Position numbers and translations under genes: made by a program. Of a stretch of DNA of 42,763 bases, positions 27,542 through 34,600 are shown piece after piece (the first letter of the stretch is position 1; each line of letters opens with the position of its first letter). Where the stretch lies: positions 1-42,763 of the forward strand of contig DATBNO010000068.1 of assembly GCA_036554285.1 (NCBI GenBank). The letters are read 5' to 3'. The notes below the pieces were generated by a model. That model was not told where the DNA came from and did no database searches. It worked only from the letters and a program-made list of their open reading frames with translations. Source of the DNA: JADGGM01 sp025449955. GTDB taxonomy: Bacteria > Gemmatimonadota > Gemmatimonadetes > Gemmatimonadales > Gemmatimonadaceae.

Positions 27542-28480
27542 CTATCCCCGCAAGAGGCGGAGCTGCGTCCCCCAGGGATCGCGCGTGATCACGTCGCCTC
27601 CCCGGCGCTCGGTGGCGAACCCGCCGCGTGCCAGGCTCTCGGCGGCCGCCTCCACGGCCGCGGCGCCGGGCAGCTCGAGCGTCCATTCGGCGAGTCGCGC
27701 GTCGCCCTCGCCGGCCGGCCGCGCGTCGGCGCCGGCCCACGTGTTGGTGCCGAGGTGATGATGGTAGCCGCCCGCGCTCAGGAAGAGCGCGCCGGGATAG
27801 CTCCACACGATGCGGTCGAAGCCGAGCGCGTCCGAGTAGAACGCGCGTGCGGCGTCGATCGCGCCGACGTGCAGGTGCACGTGGCCCATCGCTGTGCCTA
27901 ACGGCATGCCATCCCACGGCGTGGCGCCGGCCGCCTGCACGAGCCCGGCCGCGTCGATGGGGTCCGTGGCCATCATCAGTTGCCGGCCCTGCCGGCGCCA
28001 CGCCTCGCGCGGACGATCCGCGTACACCTCGATGCCGAGGTTGTCCGGGTCTTGCAGATAGAACGCCTCGCTGACCAGGTGATCGGCGGCGCCCGCCCGC
28101 GCGCCGACGTCGGCCAAGTGCGTCACGAAACGGCCGAGTGAGGCGCGGTCCGGCAGCAGGATCGCGAAGTGATAGAGACCGAGACGTCCGCGGCGCGGCG
28201 CCGGCCGCGCGCCGGCGCGTTGCACGAGCGTCACCAGCGGCCGCGCGTCGCCGTGCGCGCCTAACGTTACCTCGGTCGCGCCGCGGTCGATCGCGCGCAA
28301 GCCGAGCACGCCCGTGTAGTAGTCGAGCGACCGCGCGAGATCGGCGATCTCGAGTCGTACCGGCCCCACGCGCGTGGAGTCGGGCAAACGGAATGCGGCC
28401 GGAGCCTCTCCGAAGCTTCCGGGCGTGGCGGGTTCGCCGCGCGCGGCGCCGCCGAAGAGATCGTCAGCCGATGCGCCCAT
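27542..28480 (-). CDS. Tandem-VOC extradiol dioxygenase (CatE-like)
   Basis: A 312-aa protein with two VOC modules (about residues 38-160 and 190-310), as in CatE-type catechol 2,3-dioxygenases that use Fe(II) to open catechol rings. Module 1 has RSLDYYTGVLGL and FYLQDPDNLGIEVY; module 2 has GHVHLHVGAIDAARAFYSDALGF and GGYHHHLGTNTW, which supply probable metal ligands. The first ~35 residues are a non-conserved leader, so the start may be later. It overlaps the upstream cupin gene by 17 bases and precedes padR 3. The exact substrate is not readable; a glyoxalase-type enzyme is the alternative. Confidence 0.82.
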   Translation of the reverse strand: MGASADDLFGGAARGEPATPGSFGEAPAAFRLPDSTRVGPVRLEIADLARSLDYYTGVLGLRAIDRGATEVTLGAHGDARPLVTLVQRAGARPAPRRGRLGLYHFAILLPDRASLGRFVTHLADVGARAGAADHLVSEAFYLQDPDNLGIEVYADRPREAWRRQGRQLMMATDPIDAAGLVQAAGATPWDGMPLGTAMGHVHLHVGAIDAARAFYSDALGFDRIVWSYPGALFLSAGGYHHHLGTNTWAGADARPAGEGDARLAEWTLELPGAAAVEAAAESLARGGFATERRGGDVITRDPWGTQLRLLRG

Positions 28481-28868
28481 CGTATTCCGCGTCGGATACG
28501 TGGTCCAACCACACGACCGCCGTGCCGTGCAACGCTTCCTGCACGGCGATGTGCGTCATCGCCGTCGTCGGCGACGCCCCATGCCAATGCTTTTCGTTAG
28601 GCGCGAACAGCACCACGTCGCCGGGCTGAACCGTCTCGACCGCGCCGCCCTCGCGCTGCACCCGTCCGCTGCCCGCGGTCACGATGAGCACCTGACCGAG
28701 TGGATGCGTGTGCCACGCCGTCCGCGCGCCGGGCTCGAACGTCACCGCGTTCCCCGCCGCACGCGCCGGCTCGGTCGTTTGGAACAACGGATCGATCCGG
28801 ACGACACCCGTGAACCAATCGGCCGGCCCTTTCGCCGACGGTCGCGACCCGCTGCGCGCGATCTGCAT
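28464..28868 (-). CDS. Small cupin-domain protein
   Basis: A 134-aa single-domain cupin. The first metal motif reads WHTHPLGQVLIVTAGSGRV and the second PGDVVLFAPNEKHWHGA, giving three His and a Gln/Glu-type ligand set for Mn or Fe. Related small cupins are found beside carboxymuconolactone decarboxylases and aldehyde-modifying enzymes; the reaction here is unknown. ATG 28868 has an exceptionally purine-rich ribosome site, GGAGGAGGAGGG. It is the first gene of a cupin/VOC-dioxygenase unit, overlapping the second by 17 bases. Confidence 0.88.
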   Translation of the reverse strand: MQIARSGSRPSAKGPADWFTGVVRIDPLFQTTEPARAAGNAVTFEPGARTAWHTHPLGQVLIVTAGSGRVQREGGAVETVQPGDVVLFAPNEKHWHGASPTTAMTHIAVQEALHGTAVVWLDHVSDAEYDGRIG

Positions 28869-29031
28869 CCCTCCTCCTCCGCAAAGTGGCGGGTCAACGT
28901 GAATGACCCAGAACCGTAACCCGGGTGGTGAGCTTCTTCGGTTGCGACACGGATCGAACGGATGACTGCACGGATAGCAGCGGACATCGCCCTCGTGTGA
29001 GCCGGCCGATGTTCAGTCGTTCACTCCACCA

Positions 29032-29505
29032 TCACCTCGGTCGGGTTGAAACGCCGCCAAGCTGGCTTTGACTCTGATGCGCTCCCGTAGGTTCATGCCT
29101 TGGCAGCACGCCGCGCAGCGAGTACGCGACCGGTTCGCCGATCACGAACGCGGCGAAGCACATCGCCAACACGAGATGCTCGAGCGATGCGCCGACGTAC
29201 TGCCATGGCGCCACGTGCGGTCCCGGGTAATTGGCGGAGAACAGCAGCGCCAACATGTAGAAGAAACCCGCGAGGCTCGCCGCCCGCACGAGCAAACCGG
29301 TCACGAGACCGAGCCCGATCGCGCGCGCGTGTTGCGGTCGGCGGATGCGCGGTGGTCCATGTCGGGGTCGATCCGTGTCGAGGTATGCGGATTCATCGCG
29401 GACGTGTTTCCTCGTCGTGCTCAAACATGATGCCGGACGCGACCGAACGCTAACGGACACGATCCGATCGGGGTATGGCGTCGGCCGCGAGCGGACAGCT
29501 TGCAC
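29032..29505 (-). pseudogene. DoxX-like remnant (N-terminal half missing)
   Basis: Only the last part (about residues 63-135) looks like a DoxX-family membrane protein: GLVTGLLVRAASLAGFFYMLALLF and EHLVLAMCFAAFVIGEP are its third and fourth helices. The preceding ~60 residues are Arg/Pro-rich, lack membrane helices and overlap the fhuF-like gene by 56 bases. A second minus frame, starting at an ATG near 29396, runs into the same place and stops there, as expected after a frameshift. I read this as a decayed or truncated gene; a short functional protein from a later GTG or TTG start remains possible. Confidence 0.5.
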
Positions 29506-30253
29506 AGAGGCCGCCGCCGGGAACGAGATAGAACCGGCAGCAGCTGGAACGACGGTGATGCAGATGCACCGTGCCGCCGGACGCGACTACCGTCACGTCG
29601 GGCCGCATCTCCGCGGCGAGGTCGCTGCCGGCGAAAAATTCGCGGAGCACGCGAGACAACTCCCGTTGGTCATCATAGGGCTGCCATAGCGAGATGAAAT
29701 GCGACGCCCACAACGAGGTGAGCACTCCCCACGTCGCGCGCTCGGCGAACCCCGACCAGCCATGCACCGCCTTCACGACCGGCGCCGACTGCTCGACGAG
29801 CGCGGCGCGAAGCGCGCGCAGCAAGGCGTGGTCGTCGGCCACGGTCGACATCGACGGATGCCGCGCTCGCGCATCGCCGGCGACGACCGTCCCGTGGTCC
29901 TCGAACACCGCCGTGCCGTCGACGTACGCCGACCGGTTGAACCGAAGCGCGATGTTGCCGAGCGACACGTTAGGCACGCAGCGGAAGCGGAGGAACGGCG
30001 CGATCGCCATTGCCGAGGTCCATCCGAAGTGGAGCGCGAACGACCCGGCGATGGTCCGCCGGTCATCGGTCTGCGACCGCGCGCCAATGCGCTCGAGAAG
30101 CACATTGAACCGTCCGGCGGTCGCGTCGCGAAAGTCATCGCCCGCAATCCAACCGGGACCCTGCGGCCGTCCAACCTCCGCTCCCCATCCGCCGCCCTGG
30201 GCGCGCAACGCATCGTAGATGTCGGCGACCGGCGACGCACGCGAATCGCTCAC
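29450..30253 (-). CDS. FhuF-like ferric iron reductase
   Basis: A 267-aa protein related to FhuF, which reduces Fe(III) in siderophores such as ferrioxamine in the cytoplasm. The unusual 2Fe-2S ligand set, Cys-Cys-x10-Cys-x2-Cys, is present near the end in SSCCRFYLVPGGGLCASCPL. The middle part with the HGWSGFAERATWG segment is also typical. The start is GTG 30253. It may be cotranscribed with the unknown gene at 30320. No siderophore synthesis or transport gene is adjacent, though a TonB-dependent receptor lies 4 kb away on the other strand. Confidence 0.82.
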   Translation of the reverse strand: MSDSRASPVADIYDALRAQGGGWGAEVGRPQGPGWIAGDDFRDATAGRFNVLLERIGARSQTDDRRTIAGSFALHFGWTSAMAIAPFLRFRCVPNVSLGNIALRFNRSAYVDGTAVFEDHGTVVAGDARARHPSMSTVADDHALLRALRAALVEQSAPVVKAVHGWSGFAERATWGVLTSLWASHFISLWQPYDDQRELSRVLREFFAGSDLAAEMRPDVTVVASGGTVHLHHRRSSCCRFYLVPGGGLCASCPLAADAIPRSDRVR

Positions 30254-30319
30254 ACCGCCTCGCGGTGCGCGTACGGCGCCGGCCGCACGCGGTCGGTCGC
30301 ACCGGCGCGGCGCATGTGC

Positions 30320-31087
30320 CTAACGGGGCTTGTCGACTGCGCCGGCCGAGTCGGCGTGCTGCCGGCGGCGTGCGGCTGCGATCGAGTCCAGCCGCTGCCG
30401 TACGCGCACCAGCACGGCCTTGGTCTGCGCGTTGATGGTGCTGTCGCGCTTCCGCTCGGCGCGCGACGGCCCGCCGAATGGAAGTGGCGCATCAATGCTG
30501 ATTCCGCCGCGTGGCGTGGTCGGCATGGGATCTCCGGCCGCGTGCGCCGCCATGTCCTCTCCTTCCTGCGCGCGCAACTGCGCATCGCGATCGACAGTCG
30601 TGGTCGGCATGCGCACCGTCGCTCGTGATGACGTCGCGCCACCTGCGTACGCGGGCTCGGCAGAGGCGCCCGGTAAGAGAAGCGGCGACACACCGTGCGC
30701 GGTCCAGCGCTGCTCGAAATCCGACATCGCCGAGCGTGGCTGGCTCGTCGAAGCCGGAGCGCCCGCACTCGAGTCGGCCGCGACGTGTGGCGGAGGGGCC
30801 GCCATCTCCGCATCGCTCGGCGAGGCGAGCCGCGGACGCGCCGGCACGCGCGGTTTCACGCGCACCGGAGTCCGCACGCGCGCCACCACCGGCGCCACCG
30901 CGGGACTGACGTACGTGACGCGGTCTGCCGCCGGTGTCGGGGCACTCGCCGGTACATCCGCCGGCACCGCGGTAAAACGCGGCGAGCTGGTGAGAACCAG
31001 CAGCGCGGTGGCGATGGTCACGCCGAACGCCGCCGCTGTGCTCGCAGCGCGGTCGGTTCTGGAGATCGGCTCGGCGCGAATACGCAT
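30320..31087 (-). CDS. Unknown membrane-anchored Ala/Pro-rich protein
   Basis: Family not recognised. A 255-aa protein with one N-terminal membrane helix (FGVTIATALLVL, about residues 22-35) and a long Ala/Pro/Arg-rich exported or cytoplasmic part without Cys. A charged helix near the end (SRAERKRDSTINAQTKAVLV, then RVRQRLDSIAAARRRQ) could form a coiled coil. The start ATG 31087 is preferred to TTG 31123. A long frame on the opposite strand is less credible because it has many scattered Cys and no domain. It lies 66 bases upstream of the fhuF-like gene on the same strand, so the two may be linked. Confidence 0.55.
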   Translation of the reverse strand: MRIRAEPISRTDRAASTAAAFGVTIATALLVLTSSPRFTAVPADVPASAPTPAADRVTYVSPAVAPVVARVRTPVRVKPRVPARPRLASPSDAEMAAPPPHVAADSSAGAPASTSQPRSAMSDFEQRWTAHGVSPLLLPGASAEPAYAGGATSSRATVRMPTTTVDRDAQLRAQEGEDMAAHAAGDPMPTTPRGGISIDAPLPFGGPSRAERKRDSTINAQTKAVLVRVRQRLDSIAAARRRQHADSAGAVDKPR

Positions 31088-31308
31088 TACTCGCACGTTC
31101 GCGACTGCTCCGAGCTTCGTCAACTGCGAATTGCTAGTCCGGTGAATGCTTCTCCGCGTCTCCCTCGCCCGTCGAGTCGCTCTCGAGCTCCCAGGCCCTC
31201 CGCGGAATCCCGGTTGCAGCCGAGAGGCGCCAACGGAACCGCAGCGGCCCGGTCGACGCCTTCGCGTCCACGCGCCGGCCCAAGTTGCGTGCGACCGGAG
31301 ACGCCTTT

Positions 31309-31791
31309 ATGGTGTATGCACACCAATCACCCATGCCCATGCCGTCACGACCTGCATCCACCGCGGCAGCGAGCCGGACGTGCGCCGCCGGAACGTTGCG
31401 CCGCGCCAGCCGCGCCGTGTCCCGCATGTATGATGGCCATCTCGCTTCGACGGGTCTCACCACGACGCAATTCTCCCTGCTCAGCGCGTTGGCCCGGCAG
31501 GGCGCGCCCGTCGCGCTGATGGCGCTGGCCAAAGAGCAAGTGCTCGAACGAACGTCCCTCTATCGCGCCTTGCATCCGTTGGCTCGAGCAGGCCTCGTGC
31601 GGGTGATCGGCCTAACGGGACGCCGGGCGAAGAAGGTGGAGCTCACGGCGCGCGGGCGCCGGAAAGTGGCGCGCGCCCTGCCCCACTGGCAACGCGCGCA
31701 AGATGCGTTTCTGGATCGCGTCGGCGAGGCCGCGTGGCATCGCTTGTCGGCGCAGCTCGTCGGCATCGCGCACGCGGAGCGCGACACATGA
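31309..31791 (+). CDS. MarR-family transcriptional regulator
   Basis: A 160-aa winged-helix regulator. The HTH region is clear: LTTTQFSLLSALAR, ALAKEQVLERTSLYRALHPLARAGLV and the wing VELTARGRRKV. MarR proteins usually repress neighbouring genes until a phenolic ligand or oxidant binds. ATG 31309 follows GGAG at a fair distance. Its stop overlaps the methyltransferase start by four bases (ATGA), so the two are coupled. A GGTGT-N4-ACACC repeat lies at the first codons (31311-31324) and might be a self-operator. Confidence 0.85.
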   Translation: MVYAHQSPMPMPSRPASTAAASRTCAAGTLRRASRAVSRMYDGHLASTGLTTTQFSLLSALARQGAPVALMALAKEQVLERTSLYRALHPLARAGLVRVIGLTGRRAKKVELTARGRRKVARALPHWQRAQDAFLDRVGEAAWHRLSAQLVGIAHAERDT

Positions 31792-32486
31792 GCCGGCACG
31801 ACGTCTTCGTCACGCTCAAGGTCCTCGTCGTGCTCATCGCGGCGTGGGTAATGGCGTCGCAGGTCCGCAAGCCCGGCCGCTGGTTAGGCCGGGTCATGGC
31901 GCGCGCCATGAACCGCAGTCACGCGGCGATGACCGCGTGGGGGTTGAGCCACATCGCGGTGGAGAAGAACTTCACGATCCTCGACGTCGGATGCGGCGGC
32001 GGCAAAACGATCGACACGCTGGCGTCCCTCGCGCCTGATGGACGCGTTTTCGGTATCGACTACGCGGCGGGAAGCGTCGCCACCGCGCGGGCAACGAACG
32101 CGGCGCGGATCGCCGCCGGTCGCGTCGACATTCAAGCAGGCGCAGTCTCTCATCTGCCCTTCGGCGCCGACACGTTCGACATCGTGACCGCCGTCGAAAC
32201 GCACTACTACTGGCCTGATCTTGCGCGCGATGTGAGTGAAGTCCAACGCGTGCTGAAACCAGGCGGCACCTTCCTCATCATCGCCGAGGCGTATCGCGGA
32301 CGACGGCTCGATTGGTTGTATCGGCCGGCGATGGCGATGCTCCGCGCGCGCTACCTGACGATCGCGCAGCATCGCGAGTTGTTCGCCAACGCTGGATACG
32401 TCGATGTCGTCGTCGATACGGAACAGTCGAAAGGCTGGATCTACGCCAAGGGGACAAAGCCCGGCGCGGCACCTGAAGTGCGTTAG
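31788..32486 (+). CDS. Class I SAM-dependent methyltransferase with N-terminal helix
   Basis: A 232-aa methyltransferase with SAM motif I ILDVGCGGGKTID (about residues 64-76), a motif II-like acidic residue in VFGIDYAAG, and a later VLKPGGTFLII. A hydrophobic helix (VLVVLIAAWVMA, residues 13-24) may anchor it to the membrane. It resembles UbiE/PmtA-like methyltransferases that act on quinones or lipids; the substrate is unknown. It is translationally coupled to the MarR gene. Its stop and the stop of the opposing kinase gene share one GTTAGGC motif, with a four-base tail-to-tail overlap. Confidence 0.85.
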   Translation: MSRHDVFVTLKVLVVLIAAWVMASQVRKPGRWLGRVMARAMNRSHAAMTAWGLSHIAVEKNFTILDVGCGGGKTIDTLASLAPDGRVFGIDYAAGSVATARATNAARIAAGRVDIQAGAVSHLPFGADTFDIVTAVETHYYWPDLARDVSEVQRVLKPGGTFLIIAEAYRGRRLDWLYRPAMAMLRARYLTIAQHRELFANAGYVDVVVDTEQSKGWIYAKGTKPGAAPEVR

Positions 32487-34069
32487 GCGTGGGCTGGTGA
32501 TCTCTTTTCGCGCGGGAGGCTGACGACAAAGGTCGAGCCGCCTCCCTCCTTCGCGTCCACGCTGATATCGCCGTCGAGCAGACCGACCAGTCGCTTCGTG
32601 ATCGCGAGCCCGAGCCCCGTGCCGCCGACCTCGCGAGTCGACCCGGCATCAAGCTGGACAAATGGTTCGAATATCCGCTCGCGATCCGCTGCGAGAATCC
32701 CGGGTCCAGTGTCGGTCACCGTGAACGCGATTGAATCGCTCGCGCCGGCGACTGTCAACGTGACGGAACCGGCGCGTGTGAACTTCACGGCATTTCCGAG
32801 CAGATTCAGAAGCACCTGGCGCAGTTTGCCTGGGTCGGTGGTGAGGGCCGCAGGTGCGTCAATGAAGTTCGCGGTGAACGTCAGCCCGCGCGATTCGGCG
32901 AGGGGCACGATTACCGCGCATACCTCGTCATGAAGCTCAGCCAGTGATACTGCCTCGACGCGAACCGACTCGCGCCCAGCATCGAGACGTGAGAAGGACA
33001 GAATCTCCTCGATGATCTGCTGCTGGTGATGCGCCGTTGCCTTGATGCGCGCGATGTAGCTGAGCGCCGTGTCTCCGAGGCTCCCGCCGAGGCCCGACTG
33101 CAGCAGCTCGGTATAACCGATGACCGCATTGAGCGGCGTGCGCAACTCGTGGCTCACGGTTGCCATGAACGACGCCGTGGCGCGACGCTCAGCCTCGGCC
33201 GCTTGTGCCGCCCGCATCTGGGTGGCGACCTCCTCTCGAAGGTCCGCGACGTCCCGCTCACTCTTTTCCGTTCGCGCGCGCAACCGTTCCAACTCGAGGA
33301 TCTCGGCCTTCGCCTGCGTGACTTCCATCTCGGTGCGATTGGCATACGTTGCGACCCACTTCGCCAAGGCGCGCTGCTCACCGAGCAAATGCTCAACGTC
33401 ATCCTCGATGCGCAGTTGCGGGTGCGATTCGGTCCAGAAGTGCGCGAAGCGAATGAAGCCGAGGAACAGCATGAGATAGTTGTGGCGCCGCGAGCCGAGT
33501 ACGCGTTCGAGCTCCGCGAGTAACGGCTCGTGCTCTTGCGGCAGGACGAACACGACGGCGGCCGCACAGAGAATCGTATCGGCGAGAGCAGAGGTCGGGT
33601 TTGGCCACTGATCCAATTCGCCTTCTACGGCTCGAAGCTGCGCCAAGATCTCGTCGCGGCGCTCGGCATCGGGAAATGGTCTTTCGAGCAGCGCGACGGC
33701 TTCGTCAACAGAGATCCCTTCGACGTCAGGGTGTCCCGCGACGTTGCCGCAACCGACCAGGAATGCGCAATGCCGCGCCATGCAGTAGGGCACGGCACAA
33801 AAGCGCGAGACGTACGTGAAGAGCCGTTCTTTGAAGAGCGTCGGCAGTGGAGAATCGAAGTACGTGAACTCCACCATGCCGAACATGGCGTCCACAATGG
33901 GCGGCTCGTCGCGCGCCATCATGAAGAATGACGGGACCAGGCCGAAGCGCCCCGAGATTCGATTGCGTGCCGCCTCGAGATCTGGCGAAAGTCTCTCCGC
34001 AAGACCTTGCATGGGCTCGGTGGACGTGCCGGGTTCGGACTGTGAGTCCGAACGCGAGGGTGCCGTCAT
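32483..34069 (-). CDS. Histidine kinase with AhpD-like N-terminal sensor
   Basis: A 528-aa soluble kinase. The N-terminal ~230 residues are not PAS or GAF; they resemble the AhpD/carboxymuconolactone decarboxylase helical fold, with KERLFTYVSRFCAVPYCMARH giving E81, C91, C96 and H100 in place of the usual Glu...Cys-x2-Cys-x3-His active site. The spacing here is Cys-x4-Cys-x3-His, and C101 and C107 follow. A coiled coil (about 245-300) leads to HisKA with H307 in VSHELRTPLNA and an ATPase domain with DTGPGI and GLGLAIT. This suggests thiol or peroxide sensing coupled to phosphorylation, an inference. The start ATG 34069 follows GGAG. No response regulator is adjacent. Confidence 0.85.
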   Translation of the reverse strand: MTAPSRSDSQSEPGTSTEPMQGLAERLSPDLEAARNRISGRFGLVPSFFMMARDEPPIVDAMFGMVEFTYFDSPLPTLFKERLFTYVSRFCAVPYCMARHCAFLVGCGNVAGHPDVEGISVDEAVALLERPFPDAERRDEILAQLRAVEGELDQWPNPTSALADTILCAAAVVFVLPQEHEPLLAELERVLGSRRHNYLMLFLGFIRFAHFWTESHPQLRIEDDVEHLLGEQRALAKWVATYANRTEMEVTQAKAEILELERLRARTEKSERDVADLREEVATQMRAAQAAEAERRATASFMATVSHELRTPLNAVIGYTELLQSGLGGSLGDTALSYIARIKATAHHQQQIIEEILSFSRLDAGRESVRVEAVSLAELHDEVCAVIVPLAESRGLTFTANFIDAPAALTTDPGKLRQVLLNLLGNAVKFTRAGSVTLTVAGASDSIAFTVTDTGPGILAADRERIFEPFVQLDAGSTREVGGTGLGLAITKRLVGLLDGDISVDAKEGGGSTFVVSLPREKRSPAHA

Positions 34070-34285
34070 CGATCACTCCGGCTGCTACGCCCTTGGGGAC
34101 TTCACCCAGCAAGCGGCAGAGGGCAGACGATGCCCGGAGTCGGATGATGAATGGTGCGCACCGCGCAAGCGGCCGACGCTACGTGAACATACGTACGTGG
34201 CCAAGCTGAGCAAGAGCGTAGCAGGACAGCGAACATTCATCCGGTACGTATGCCGCCGGTCCAACCACTTCAATCGATCGTATAG

Positions 34286-34358
<73 letters not shown>

Positions 34359-34600
34359 GTAGTGACCCTGCTCCGGAGCAACGTAGCCTCCGCCTGATCC
34401 CCCCTCAAGTCCGATTTCGCTCTTCCCGCGCGTCATCAGTCTTATCGCGCGACTCAGTACAAATCCCGCGAGCCTTGCAGGAAGATTACAACGGCGCGCG
34501 TTCATCGCGCGTAGCTGCCTCGTACGTACTGACCTAGTGCCGATCCTGTCGAGGCCCCGGTAGTCACTCGCTTCACCTCTCTCAACGAGGATCTCGCTGC
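34359..34600. other. Upstream region of the TonB-dependent receptor
   Basis: This 242-bp region should contain the receptor promoter. It has a GCGCG/CGCGC hairpin near 34493-34510 and a GAGG ribosome site before ATG 34601. I looked for cobalamin or other riboswitch landmarks and saw none. No small gene is supported. Confidence 0.4.

Noticed and set aside
30330..31145. Plus-strand 271-codon frame opposite the unknown membrane-anchored protein
   Set aside because: Many scattered cysteines and no signal or domain; the minus-strand reading has a membrane helix and a sensible start.
34359..34600. Possible riboswitch before the TonB-dependent receptor
   Set aside because: No conserved cobalamin, TPP or other riboswitch landmark could be recognised.
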